Virus record (IMG/VR): IMGVR_UViG_3300024999_000139
Coordinates: 1-53,943 of that record
DNA from: a virus
Length of the DNA stretch: 53,943 bases
Strand: one strand, 5' to 3'
Numbering within the stretch: position 1 is the stretch's first letter; each line of letters starts with the position of its first letter. The notes beneath the pieces are model-generated. The model had not been told where the DNA came from. It was given only the letters and a program-made list of their open reading frames with translations, and did not search any database. The translations under genes and the position numbers were made by a program. Shown here piece after piece: positions 31,471 to 39,649 of this stretch.

Positions 31471-31629
31471 TTACTTTTCAAAATAACAGTAAGGAGCATA
31501 ACCAGTTCCTAAATATTCAATATTTAATTCTCGGCAAGTTTTAATTGCATCTTCCTTGGTTAATTCCATCTTAATGAACTTTAATTGCGTCTCATCTTTA
31601 TTATCGTCTCTCTTATAAATATAAAACAA
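31471..31629 (-). CDS. Small hypothetical protein, 52 aa, TTG start
   Basis: TTG at 31629 behind AAGGAGGG reads (M)FYIYKRDDNKDETQ, ending YAPYCYFEK. No family recognised. Confidence 0.55.
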   Translation of the reverse strand: MFYIYKRDDNKDETQLKFIKMELTKEDAIKTCRELNIEYLGTGYAPYCYFEK

Positions 31630-31659
31630 TTTTTGCCCTCCTTCCCTCAAATAAATAAT

Positions 31660-32004
31660 TTATCCTCTATTTAAATTATCTAACATTTTATCAAAAATAT
31701 GTCTCCGTCTTTCCATTTCATTTTTTGCACAAATTTTTAAATGTTCAATCATTTTTTGTTCGTTTTCAGGAGAATCATCTGTATCCCACAATTTTCTTTC
31801 GAAACTTCCAACACTTTCACTAAATCTACCCTTTTGAACAATTCCAATTTTGTCTTTTGGTATATTGACAAAACAATCAAAAACTAACTCACTATTACTG
31901 TTGAGTTTAATAACTTTATCGGTTTCTTTAATAATCGGTAATCTTGCCACCTCTATTTCCATTTTTGTATCAGTTAATCTTAGAGATACACCTAATATAT
32001 TCAT
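31660..32004 (-). CDS. Hypothetical protein, 114 aa
   Basis: MNILGVSLRLTDTKMEIEVA, alternating beta strands, then a long charged helix (NEQKMIEHLKICAKNEMERR). AGGAGGAAA ribosome site. No family recognised. Confidence 0.6.
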   Translation of the reverse strand: MNILGVSLRLTDTKMEIEVARLPIIKETDKVIKLNSNSELVFDCFVNIPKDKIGIVQKGRFSESVGSFERKLWDTDDSPENEQKMIEHLKICAKNEMERRRHIFDKMLDNLNRG

Positions 32005-32025
32005 AATATTTTCCTCCTATAAATC

Positions 32026-32190
32026 TTAATTTTCGTAGGTTTTACTTTCTTTTTTATCTCTTAAAACAAATAGCACAGTTAATCCAGAAATAACATATAT
32101 TAATGAAAAATTTACAACTGAGATTTTCAAGAACCCTGTAAATATAATTCCTGATAAAATATATGATGGTATTAAAAACCAAGACCTCAT
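32026..32190 (-). CDS. Small membrane protein, 54 aa
   Basis: Two hydrophobic helices (WFLIPSYILSGIIFTGFL and FSLIYVISGLTVLFVL) and a basic tail. GGGAGG ribosome site upstream of ATG at 32190. Confidence 0.6.
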   Translation of the reverse strand: MRSWFLIPSYILSGIIFTGFLKISVVNFSLIYVISGLTVLFVLRDKKESKTYEN

Positions 32191-32237
32191 TTAAAAAACC
32201 TCCCTCCTAATTGTTTTAAAATTCATCTTTCCAATTA

Positions 32238-32414
32238 TTATTCTGGATGTCTATCAGAAAATGTACCCATCCAACTTTTCAATATTTCCATCGCTTTAAC
32301 TTCTGATAAATCAGAAAATGCTTCCATTAAATAAGGTGTTGCTCCGAACATATTAGTTACACCACTTTCCCTAAGATTATCAAGAAACTCATAATATTTT
32401 TCGTTAGTATCCAT
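32238..32414 (-). CDS. Small hypothetical protein, about 58 aa
   Basis: Start chosen at 32414 (MDTNEKYYEFLDNL) behind AAAGGTGG. Helical; no family recognised. Confidence 0.55.
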   Translation of the reverse strand: MDTNEKYYEFLDNLRESGVTNMFGATPYLMEAFSDLSEVKAMEILKSWMGTFSDRHPE

Positions 32415-32476
32415 TAATAATTCCACCTTTCAAAATTTCTTTCTTGCCCTATTCTACCATACCATCAATTAATAAG

Positions 32477-32692
32477 TCAATAATTTTTATAAATTTTATT
32501 TTTACATTTAATATTCTTAGTATTTTTACCTAAAAGTTTAATCTCATATCCATTGTCATTACAATATTTTTCTGCCTCTGGATAAGTATAAAATTCTTTC
32601 AATAATTCTTTTGTATCAAGATTTTGCAGTACCCATAACCATTTACCAGATTCATTTGTGAGAATAACTTTTACTTGCATATCATTAATCAC
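32477..32692 (-). CDS. Small hypothetical protein, 71 aa
   Basis: MINDMQVKVILTNESGKWLW, beta-rich, then a basic C-terminus (KNKIYKNY). AGGTGAT ribosome site. No family recognised. Confidence 0.6.
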   Translation of the reverse strand: MINDMQVKVILTNESGKWLWVLQNLDTKELLKEFYTYPEAEKYCNDNGYEIKLLGKNTKNIKCKNKIYKNY

Positions 32693-32696
32693 CTTT

Positions 32697-32876
32697 CTAT
32701 TTAATAATTGTCAAAATAATATTACTGATGATCTCTGTTTTATTCTCATTCCCTCTAATAGAAATACCTAAACCTTTTGCAATTTTAATAACTTCTTTGA
32801 TCTTCAATGGTTTTAATATTTGTTTTACTTCATTGGGATTAGTTGAAAGTTTAATCGTATTGATAATATCTTGCAT
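32697..32876 (-). CDS. Small helical protein, possibly SAP-like
   Basis: Start chosen at 32876 (MQDIINTIKLSTN) behind AGAGGTG. The second half (VIKIAKGLGISIRGNENKTE) has a helix-turn-helix rhythm like SAP/LEM DNA-binding helices; weak evidence. Confidence 0.5.
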   Translation of the reverse strand: MQDIINTIKLSTNPNEVKQILKPLKIKEVIKIAKGLGISIRGNENKTEIISNIILTIIK

Positions 32877-32939
32877 GAAATTCACCTCTCATGCCTATTA
32901 TACTACCATTTATTCCATTTTTCTACAACTAAATTCCAC

Positions 32940-33662
32940 TTAGCACGCTATATCTTCACAATACATTTCAGCCAATTGAAATATCTTCTTCTCAATTCTA
33001 CTTACGCTAACTTGACCACATCCAATTACTTCACTAACCTCTCGCTGACTTAATCCATGTAAAAATCTATATTCATAAACTTCCATCATTTTATCATCAA
33101 GCAAATTAAGAAAATCATTAATAATTATTTCATTATCCAAATCATTGCTCGTAGTCCCTACAATTAATGTTCCTAAAGCACTTCCTTTTGACTCTTTATA
33201 ACTAACACTCCTGTCCAAACTATCAAACCATCCTGCATCTAATATTTCCATTCCTGATTTGACTAATTTCAAAGGAATATTTAATTTCTCAGAAATCTCT
33301 ATTGGATTATCTTCCCTAACATATCCTGCTTTTCTGATTTTTACACTAGTTTCTTTCATTGGTCTTGGAATAGATATTAAATCATAATGATCACGAATAT
33401 TATTATGAATTTCACTAGTGATTACAGGAACAGCATATGTACTGAATTTAATATCATTTCCATTTTTACCTTTAAATTTAACAGGATTAAATTTTTCATA
33501 TGCTCTAATTAATCCTATAGTTGCAATACTTATTACATCATCTTTTTCCAACCCTTGATTATATAATTTAGGAATAAATCTCCATGCAATTTTGTGAGCT
33601 AAATCCATATTATTTGCAATGAATGTATCAGGGTCTTCTTTGATATGTGGATTAATTTTCAT
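32940..33662 (-). CDS. Sporulation-type sigma-70 family factor
   Basis: 240 residues with region 2 (LEKDDVISIATIGLIRAYEKF, FSTYAVPVITSEIHNNIRD), region 3 and region 4 (LSQREVSEVIGCGQVSVSRIEKKIF, the -35 helix-turn-helix). The SEI.N.IRD and SIPRPMKE segments are close to SigF/SigG/SigB-type factors. It lacks region 1. It may redirect host RNA polymerase to a phage or sporulation-type promoter set. AAAGGAGA ribosome site. Confidence 0.92.
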   Translation of the reverse strand: MKINPHIKEDPDTFIANNMDLAHKIAWRFIPKLYNQGLEKDDVISIATIGLIRAYEKFNPVKFKGKNGNDIKFSTYAVPVITSEIHNNIRDHYDLISIPRPMKETSVKIRKAGYVREDNPIEISEKLNIPLKLVKSGMEILDAGWFDSLDRSVSYKESKGSALGTLIVGTTSNDLDNEIIINDFLNLLDDKMMEVYEYRFLHGLSQREVSEVIGCGQVSVSRIEKKIFQLAEMYCEDIAC

Positions 33663-33694
33663 TTTTATTTGTCTCCTTTATATGAATGAGTATT

Positions 33695-33850
33695 TTATAA
33701 TTTATCGTCTCTTGAACAATTAAATCCTTCTGGAACTTCTTTTAACGCTTCTTTATGAAGTAATATACAATATAGCTTTACAATATCAGGTTTCCCATCC
33801 TCACATGTCAGTGTTGAAAACCCACACAACAAACAACAATTTTTATCCAT
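33695..33850 (-). CDS. Small cysteine-containing protein, about 51 aa
   Basis: MDKNCCLLCGFSTLTCEDGK and a later NCSRDDKL. The start is tentative: AGGAGG lies 13 bases before the ATG at 33850. Metal binding is likely from the cysteines. Confidence 0.5.
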   Translation of the reverse strand: MDKNCCLLCGFSTLTCEDGKPDIVKLYCILLHKEALKEVPEGFNCSRDDKL

Positions 33851-33971
33851 TATATATATCATTCCTCCTATCGAAATCTTCATTCATGTCATCTAATCCT
33901 TGATTCCCAATTTAACTTTTGCAATCTTTTTATCTAGATCACACAATTCTAAACTTAACTCTCCAACTCTC

Positions 33972-34136
33972 TTATTTAATGGCTTGAATTTCCATCATTA
34001 AATAAGTAATAAAAAGAAACAACAAACAAATAGTTCCAATAATATTATTTCCTTTAATAAAACTATATACAGATGATCCTCCAAACAATAATATTGTAAT
34101 AAGATTAGTATAATATTGTTTTATAAATTTTAACAT
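33972..34136 (-). CDS. Small membrane protein, about 54 aa
   Basis: Start chosen at 34136 (MLKFIKQYYTN) behind GAAGGG. Two hydrophobic helices (LITILLFGGSSVYSFI and IIGTICLLFLFITYLMM). Confidence 0.55.
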   Translation of the reverse strand: MLKFIKQYYTNLITILLFGGSSVYSFIKGNNIIGTICLLFLFITYLMMEIQAIK

Positions 34137-34166
34137 ATCTTTAAACCCTTCTTTCGCAAAATTCAA

Positions 34167-34508
34167 CTAAACATCCCTATTCCTATAATTATATCTACGT
34201 TTACTAAAATCTTTAATCTCAATTTCACCTAATAAATCATTAATAGAACTTCTTTCACATTCTCTTGCACACCATCTATTCATTTCTCCTCCATCACATG
34301 TAGGTTTCCCCTCCATATCTAATCCTTCATAAGTCCCAGGATCTTCAGGAGCAATTCCTAATTCATCATCTGCTAAATAACAATAATCATTTTCGTCAGT
34401 TTCGCTTAATTGGATTTTTGGTCTTGAACTAGCTCCCCATGCTTTTTCACATTTCCCATCACAAAAGAGAATCATTTTTCTACCAAAGTATGTAATAACT
34501 TTTTGCAT
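34167..34508 (-). CDS. Hypothetical protein, paralogue of 29654-29995
   Basis: 113 residues sharing DGKCEKAWGASSRPKIQ, DPGTYEGLDMEGKP and NRWCARECERS with the other copy, about 4.2 kb away. Both copies have strong ribosome sites. Function unknown. Confidence 0.65.
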   Translation of the reverse strand: MQKVITYFGRKMILFCDGKCEKAWGASSRPKIQLSETDENDYCYLADDELGIAPEDPGTYEGLDMEGKPTCDGGEMNRWCARECERSSINDLLGEIEIKDFSKRRYNYRNRDV

Positions 34509-34522
34509 TTTTATTTCTCCTT

Positions 34523-34642
34523 TTATTTTGTATTGTTTTTCATATCTTCTTTATTCTGCATCCATTGTCTGTAGAAGCAAAATGTTGCATAATATAAAAG
34601 ACCAGATATGATTATGAAAATCGCAAACCAATCTGTTTTCAT
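34523..34642 (-). CDS. Small single-helix membrane protein, 39 aa
   Basis: MKTDWFAIFIIISGLLYYAT followed by a polar tail. GGGAGGAATT ribosome site upstream of ATG at 34642. Confidence 0.55.
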   Translation of the reverse strand: MKTDWFAIFIIISGLLYYATFCFYRQWMQNKEDMKNNTK

Positions 34643-34680
34643 TGTTTAATTCCTCCCTATAAATTTAATATTTGCTTGGA

Positions 34681-35037
34681 TTATTCCTTATCATCTACTG
34701 ATATTTGATGTTCATAATAATCATCCCATGCTTTTACATTCTGTGAAATCTGATCTCCACAAACAGGACAAAAATTAAACTGAATACTTTCACTAAAAGG
34801 CCAAATAACAACCTCTTCTCCCCCTCTAGATTTTATCACTTGTTTATATTCTACACCAACATAAGCGTTTCCTTCATAATTAAATACTTTTAAACTGAAC
34901 CCCATTTGACAACCATTACATAAACTACAAGTAGTATCATTTACAAACTCACAAATATTATTGTCTGCATATGTACTTCTTAATTGCCAAGTGATTTGTT
35001 TATTTTTATCTTTTAGAGAATCACAAAATTCACACAT
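34681..35037 (-). CDS. Zinc-ribbon-containing protein, 118 aa
   Basis: CEFC at the N-terminus, CSLCNGC in the middle and FNFCPVCGDQIS near the end, so probably two metal sites. The stop is followed by a variant (CAAGCAAAT) of the recurrent post-stop motif. No family recognised. Confidence 0.6.
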   Translation of the reverse strand: MCEFCDSLKDKNKQITWQLRSTYADNNICEFVNDTTCSLCNGCQMGFSLKVFNYEGNAYVGVEYKQVIKSRGGEEVVIWPFSESIQFNFCPVCGDQISQNVKAWDDYYEHQISVDDKE

Positions 35038-35052
35038 TTGTTTATCTCCTTT

Positions 35053-35400
35053 CTATTCTTCTCCCAATATTCTATTAACTCTTTCCTTCTCTTTATCCAC
35101 ATTAATATACTTAAACACATTAAGTCTTTCTACTAAAGTTTCTACCATATGCTTAACTTTCTTTAGTCCCTTATCATTGGATGCAATCATATATACAAGT
35201 GAAGCAAATTCAATTTGCGTTCTTTCTTTTCGTTCATTTTCATAAACGTCATTTAATCCTAAATATAGACTATTAGTTATCTTTTTAAAATAGTCTGGTT
35301 CTGCTAAACATTTTTCTCTAAGATATTGTTGAATTATAACTTCACTGTAGTCACTAAATTGTGAACTGACTACACCTTCAAACTTTTCGATCAAATTCAT
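35053..35400 (-). CDS. Hypothetical protein, about 115 aa
   Basis: Start chosen at 35400 (MNLIEKFEGVVSS) behind AAGGAGGAAA. Helical and charged (ENERKERTQIEF, KVKHMVETLVERLNV). No family recognised. Confidence 0.6.
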   Translation of the reverse strand: MNLIEKFEGVVSSQFSDYSEVIIQQYLREKCLAEPDYFKKITNSLYLGLNDVYENERKERTQIEFASLVYMIASNDKGLKKVKHMVETLVERLNVFKYINVDKEKERVNRILGEE

Positions 35401-35444
35401 TATAATTTTCCTCCTTAAATATAGATTAAAACGATTCATTTATG

Positions 35445-35666
35445 CTAAACCATCAAAATCATATTGCATTTAGGGCAAGCGTATAATTCAACAGTAACCG
35501 TAGATTCATAATCATAATCTCCATGATGGCATTCTTCAGTATTTTCAATCTTAAATTTACGATCTGATAAAATTTGTATAAACTTTTCATCACCTATAAT
35601 ATTAACATATCCATCTCTATTCCACTCACCTTTATATTCATAACCGCAAGCACCACATTTTTTCAT
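35445..35666 (-). CDS. Zinc-ribbon protein, about 73 aa
   Basis: Start chosen at 35666 (MKKCGACGYEYKG) behind AAGGAG. CGAC and a C-terminal YACPKCNMILM complete a zinc ribbon interrupted by an acidic insert. Confidence 0.6.
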   Translation of the reverse strand: MKKCGACGYEYKGEWNRDGYVNIIGDEKFIQILSDRKFKIENTEECHHGDYDYESTVTVELYACPKCNMILMV

Positions 35667-35688
35667 ATTAAACATCTCCTTCAATTAA

Positions 35689-36060
35689 TTATACTCTCAT
35701 ATTCCACAAATCAATAGCATCATCTTCTGTTTTCCCATCATGTTTATCCACCCATGATCCTTGTGCTTCACATGATTTACATTCTACCCACATAGAACCC
35801 CATTCACCTTCATCTTGGACTTCTCCTGTTCCACCACAAAAAGGACATGGTTTAATTTCTTTTGGTTTATTTTCTTGTTCTAAAACTAAACGTGTTGCTT
35901 TTCCACAACAATTTAATCTATGAGAATAAGGGCCATAAGGAGAGATGAATCCGCAAGAATCACAAACTTGAGCATTCCCCCAACGAGTAATATAATCTTT
36001 AAGCAATTCTTTGTTTACATGTTTACTGACAATTAACGAATCTATATCAATTTCTTTCAT
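35689..36060 (-). CDS. Lar-like restriction-alleviation family protein
   Basis: 123 residues. The C-terminal half is KPCPFCGGTGEVQDEGEWG, VECKSCEAQGSW, DDAIDLWNMRV, the classic Lar pattern (CPFCG, CxxC, then A..WN.R). The N-terminal half has a further CDSCGF and CC pair. Lar proteins modify EcoK-type restriction in enteric systems; anti-restriction activity here is inference. Confidence 0.7.
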   Translation of the reverse strand: MKEIDIDSLIVSKHVNKELLKDYITRWGNAQVCDSCGFISPYGPYSHRLNCCGKATRLVLEQENKPKEIKPCPFCGGTGEVQDEGEWGSMWVECKSCEAQGSWVDKHDGKTEDDAIDLWNMRV

Positions 36061-36289
36061 TTTTTATCACTCCTTCTTTCTTAATTCCATCCAACCACTT
36101 ACCCAATCTACTTTCGTTTACTGATAAAACACATTCACATTTTTTAAGTTTGCTAATATTTTTTGAATCCATAATAATACTGCAAACATTAATATGTTGG
36201 GAAACATAACTTACAGTTCCAAAATCAAGTAATGTTAAAATTGTTTCATCACTGGTGTCTTTTACTTTTATAATGTATTTCTTATCCAT
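36047..36289 (-). CDS. Small hypothetical protein, about 80 aa
   Basis: Start chosen at 36289 (MDKKYIIKVKDTS) behind GGAGAG, eight bases inside the previous gene. It overlaps the Lar-like gene by 14 bases. No family recognised. Confidence 0.55.
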   Translation of the reverse strand: MDKKYIIKVKDTSDETILTLLDFGTVSYVSQHINVCSIIMDSKNISKLKKCECVLSVNESRLGKWLDGIKKEGVIKNERN

Positions 36290-36518
36290 CTGTTTCAATC
36301 TCTCCATTTTTTGACAAATTTATAATTTCTACAATTTCTGCAATTGTGTGTAAATCAACTTCTTCATCTACGCTAAACCCTTCCGTCCCTAAATCCATGC
36401 CAATACACACATAAGGATTACCTCCATTGTCTTCAATATAATGTTCAACATCGTTAACATTGTGAATATGACCATCTCTATGCGAAAAGTAATAAATTTT
36501 ATCATCCATTATACTCAC
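36282..36518 (-). CDS. Small hypothetical protein, 78 aa
   Basis: MSIMDDKIYYFSHRDGHIHN, acidic throughout. It starts behind AAAGGAGTG. Overlaps the following gene by eight bases. No family recognised. Confidence 0.6.
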   Translation of the reverse strand: MSIMDDKIYYFSHRDGHIHNVNDVEHYIEDNGGNPYVCIGMDLGTEGFSVDEEVDLHTIAEIVEIINLSKNGEIETDG

Positions 36519-36571
36519 TCCTTTAATTTTTTTAACAGAACTTTAAAGTAACAGTTTAAGCTACTTTACTA

Positions 36572-37093
36572 CTAGCATTCCATATGTTTAACTAAAGTTC
36601 TAGCAACAATTTCAACTAGTTTTTGCTCTGGCGTTTCCATATTTTCTTGTTTTGATATTAACCCTACTATACCAATCACATCACCTTGATAGATTATTGG
36701 AGTTACAACTTGAGATTGATAATTAAACTCCTCTTTTACAATTCCTGTATAACCAACCTTTGTACGTCTTTCTTCCATTACTAATTGAGCTAAATTCCAA
36801 ATAGGTTTATTCAAAAATTCCTTCTTTGATATTCCTGCTACTGCTATTACATAATCTCTATCACATATTAGAGCAATGTATCCAGTAGTTTCAAATAGAG
36901 AATCTACAAAATTCTGAGCAAAATTACTTAATTCACCTAAAGGAGAATATTTTTTAAATAGGACTCCACCATCTTGAGCAAATATTTCCATAGGATCGCC
37001 TTCTCTAAGTCTTAAAGTTCTACGAATCTCTTTAGGAATTACTATTCTCCCTAAATCATCAATTCTTCTAATAATACCTGTTGATTTTGCCAT
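36572..37093 (-). CDS. spoVT: SpoVT-like AbrB/GAF regulator
   Basis: 173 residues: an N-terminal AbrB swapped-hairpin DNA-binding domain (GIIRRIDDLGRIVIPKEIRR, TLRLREGDPMEIF) joined to a GAF-like domain (YIALICDRDYVIAVAG, QSQVVTPIIYQGDVIGIV). The two-domain plan and length match SpoVT, the forespore regulator downstream of SigG. Encoding it beside a sporulation-type sigma factor suggests interference with host spore development. AAGAAAG-type ribosome site. Confidence 0.9.
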   Translation of the reverse strand: MAKSTGIIRRIDDLGRIVIPKEIRRTLRLREGDPMEIFAQDGGVLFKKYSPLGELSNFAQNFVDSLFETTGYIALICDRDYVIAVAGISKKEFLNKPIWNLAQLVMEERRTKVGYTGIVKEEFNYQSQVVTPIIYQGDVIGIVGLISKQENMETPEQKLVEIVARTLVKHMEC

Positions 37094-37142
37094 TATATAT
37101 CACTCTCTTTCTTAAAATTTATCATAGATTAAAAATATAATT

Positions 37143-37322
37143 TTATTCTATTTTTTCAATTACCCAATATCCACTAATTTCACTAAATGAAACATTACTA
37201 TGATTCTCTAATTTCTTACACTCATCAACTAACCATTTTTCGTTGTCATTGTCTAATAAAAATTGTTCCAATGTTCCTTTAAAAACATTTTCTCCATCAC
37301 ATGAGACCTGGATAATCATCAT
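37143..37322 (-). CDS. Small hypothetical protein, about 59 aa
   Basis: Start chosen at 37322 (MMIIQVSCDGENVF) behind AAGGAAG. Beta-rich, then helical. No family recognised. Behind the operator-containing promoter at 37357-37393. Confidence 0.55.
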   Translation of the reverse strand: MMIIQVSCDGENVFKGTLEQFLLDNDNEKWLVDECKKLENHSNVSFSEISGYWVIEKIE

Positions 37323-37356
37323 ATATAACACTTCCTTTAATTTACTTCTTAGTAAT

Positions 37357-37393
37357 ATTATACGACATCCTGCAAGCAATTACAAGATGTCGT
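37357..37393 (-). promoter_or_regulatory. Promoter with an 8-bp inverted repeat spanning it
   Basis: TTGTAA (37385-37380), 17 bases, TATAAT (37362-37357) on the minus strand. ACGACATC and GATGTCGT flank the -35 to -10 interval (37393-37362), so a dimeric repressor site is plausible; the same repeat could also fold as a hairpin after the methyltransferase gene. Confidence 0.65.
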
Positions 37394-37399
37394 GATTAA

Positions 37400-38095
37400 T
37401 TATTTTTGATTTATTGTGTATGTATCTAATCTCTTTTGTCCTAGATCACAATATGTATCATCTGTCTCAAAACCTATAAAATTCCTATCCAAACTCTTAC
37501 ATGCCAGTGCTGTAGTCCCACTCCCTATATATGGGTCAAGAATCACATCACCTTCTTTTGTAGATGCCATAATACACCTACTTGGTAATTCAATATGAAA
37601 TGTAGCAGGATGACCACTAATTTTACGCGAAACCTTTTTCATTTCCCAAACATCGGTAAAACATTGTTCGTTATTAAGTTTAGATTTTTTATCTTTATTT
37701 AAAACGAATAATAATTCATATACTGGAAAGAATCTTCTTTTGTCTACGTTGGCAGTTGATTTTAGATTTATGATTACAACCTGAGATATATTAAATTTAG
37801 ATTTATCAATCCATTCTAAAGGACTAATAATACCACCATTTACAATACGATTCTTATGATTATAAAACATAAATCCATCATCTTTTAAAACTCTATGACA
37901 CTCGTTTAATACATCTATTTGATTTTGTTGGTAAACAGATTCTTCAATCTTATCTTTATATTTATTATAGTCACCATATGTAACTCTTTTCCCATTTACA
38001 AAAGTATGAAAATCTCCACCAAGATTATAAGGAGGAGAAGTGATAATGTAATCTATTTTATCCTCTATTTGTTTAATTCCGTCTAAACAATCCAT
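37400..38095 (-). CDS. DNA adenine/cytosine-N4 methyltransferase
   Basis: Amino-methyltransferase of the beta class: IITSPPYNLGG (catalytic motif IV) precedes DPYIGSGTTALACKSL (SAM-binding motif I) near the C-terminus, with an F.G.E segment after it. The ATG at 38095 has no ribosome site, and the frame is open upstream: LELNKIYN would extend it to an ATA at 38122 that lies eight bases after AAGGAG, and IYNMDCLDG is the usual start of these enzymes. No restriction enzyme gene is adjacent, so it may protect the element's DNA. Confidence 0.85.
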   Translation of the reverse strand: MDCLDGIKQIEDKIDYIITSPPYNLGGDFHTFVNGKRVTYGDYNKYKDKIEESVYQQNQIDVLNECHRVLKDDGFMFYNHKNRIVNGGIISPLEWIDKSKFNISQVVIINLKSTANVDKRRFFPVYELLFVLNKDKKSKLNNEQCFTDVWEMKKVSRKISGHPATFHIELPSRCIMASTKEGDVILDPYIGSGTTALACKSLDRNFIGFETDDTYCDLGQKRLDTYTINQK

Positions 38096-38235
38096 ATTAT
38101 AAATTTTATTTAATTCTAATATATTAATCTCTCCTTTTCATTTTTTATAGTTTTACTCAAATCTAAAACCATTGCTACAAGCCACTTTCAGAGTTCGTTA
38201 CATCCTATAAAACTTAACTTTTAATCTATCGTATA

Positions 38236-38787
38236 TTAATTACTAGTAAGATATTTATTTAAAGTCAAGTCTATATTATCTTGTTTTTCTAATTCATCCG
38301 ATGGCATATCATAAACACTAATATATCCTCTTAACCATTCTCCTAACTCAAAGAAAAACTCTAAGTATAAATTGCATCCATCTTGCAACATTGGATATTC
38401 TTCTTCTAAATCTTCAACTATTCTTTCAATGTTTTCTGGATCTAATTGACCATGCCACTCCAATATATCATAAAAATTATCTAATCCTTCTACTTTTGTT
38501 AATATTCCATCATCATAAATAAAATTCTCAATAATATCTTCTTTAGTTTGCTGTATGCTTTTTATTTCTAAAAGTTGCTCTTTAGTTAAAGACATAGTCT
38601 TTTTGAAGACCATAAATGTGCCATATGATTCATAATTTGTTTCTCCATATGCATAAATCTCTATTACTGGAATGATTTTATCCTTAATAAATTGACCATT
38701 AATACGACTATACCCCATAGCTTTAGCATCATTGATTAGTTCTTGTTCTTTTTGTTTTATTCGTTGTAATTCTTTATTATAATCCAT
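38236..38787 (-). CDS. Hypothetical protein, 183 aa
   Basis: MDYNKELQRIKQKEQELIND, a charged helical start followed by mixed sequence and an acidic middle (ILEWHGQLDPENIERIVEDL). AAAGGAGTG ribosome site. No family recognised. Confidence 0.6.
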   Translation of the reverse strand: MDYNKELQRIKQKEQELINDAKAMGYSRINGQFIKDKIIPVIEIYAYGETNYESYGTFMVFKKTMSLTKEQLLEIKSIQQTKEDIIENFIYDDGILTKVEGLDNFYDILEWHGQLDPENIERIVEDLEEEYPMLQDGCNLYLEFFFELGEWLRGYISVYDMPSDELEKQDNIDLTLNKYLTSN

Positions 38788-38846
38788 TGATTAACACTCC
38801 TTTTAATATTTATTTATCCTTTGAATCATACATTCTAAAGGGTATT

Positions 38847-38978
38847 TTACGTACCCCAAATTAAATACCCTATAAGTAATCCAAGAAAAACACCTTGTAA
38901 AATGCCTAAAACATAATTATGCAAAGTATAAATTCTCTCTGGCTTATCTTTATCTTTATCTTTATCTTTTATATTCAT
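38847..38978 (-). CDS. Small membrane protein with KD repeat, 43 aa
   Basis: Start at 38978, sharing one base with the previous stop (TAATG). The N-terminus MNIKDKDKDKDKPER is encoded by a hexamer repeat (AAAGAT)n, then one helix (LGILQGVFLGLLIGYLIW). A hexamer unit number change would keep the frame. Confidence 0.6.
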   Translation of the reverse strand: MNIKDKDKDKDKPERIYTLHNYVLGILQGVFLGLLIGYLIWGT

Positions 38979-39457
38979 TAAATATCTATCACCTCATTAT
39001 ATAAAATCTTTAAACTCACCTTAATAACTCTTCCATCTTCCTTAAAATAACCATACTTAAACAAATCTCTAACACCAATACTTTCAACCACTAAACTCTC
39101 ATCACCTCTTAAAATATCTTCAATTTCATCAAATACAGCTTTCTCAGATTTATTAGAATAATGTAATAAAGTAAATTCTTCACCAATCGAAACAATATCA
39201 TAAGAACTATATTCTTGACCAACGTATAAATCAGTAATATAAACACAACCTTCATTTAACAAAACTTTATAAATATTATTCTTTAACTTTTTATATGCTT
39301 TCTTAACTTTTCGCTTAGATTGCAAATCTGAACCATCATATTTTGAGTATGTTAGACGTAATGGATATAATACTACGTCAAATGTTTTGGTAATTATTTT
39401 GTCGATTATGCTTTTGATATTTTGTTTTCTTGTGTATGTTGATATATTATTGTTCAT
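38978..39457 (-). CDS. Hypothetical protein, 159 aa
   Basis: MNNNISTYTRKQNIKSIIDK, basic N-terminal half (SKRKVKKAYKKLKNN), then acidic alpha/beta C-terminal half. No family recognised. Tightly packed with both neighbours. Confidence 0.6.
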   Translation of the reverse strand: MNNNISTYTRKQNIKSIIDKIITKTFDVVLYPLRLTYSKYDGSDLQSKRKVKKAYKKLKNNIYKVLLNEGCVYITDLYVGQEYSSYDIVSIGEEFTLLHYSNKSEKAVFDEIEDILRGDESLVVESIGVRDLFKYGYFKEDGRVIKVSLKILYNEVIDI

Positions 39458-39460
39458 TGT

Positions 39461-39649
39461 TTATTCATCCTCTACTTTCTCATCAATTTCATGACTCAAT
39501 AACCAAACCAATTTATCAAAATATTCATTATCTAAAATAGCCAATGCTTTTTTCAAAGGAATATCAACATCTTCCACTAAACTTTCAATAAATTCTTTAC
39601 GATTTTTATATCCTTTAGATTGATATATTTTGTTTATGTCTTTTGTCAT
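39461..39649 (-). CDS. Small hypothetical protein, 62 aa
   Basis: MTKDINKIYQSKGYKNRKEF, then acidic. It starts one base before the stop region of the MBL-fold gene, so it is coupled to it. No family recognised. Confidence 0.6.
   Translation of the reverse strand: MTKDINKIYQSKGYKNRKEFIESLVEDVDIPLKKALAILDNEYFDKLVWLLSHEIDEKVEDE

Noticed and set aside
33904-33971. A short coiled-coil-like open frame (NKRVGELSLELCDLDKK) downstream of the 54-residue membrane protein
   Set aside because: No ATG, GTG or well-placed TTG with a ribosome site opens it.
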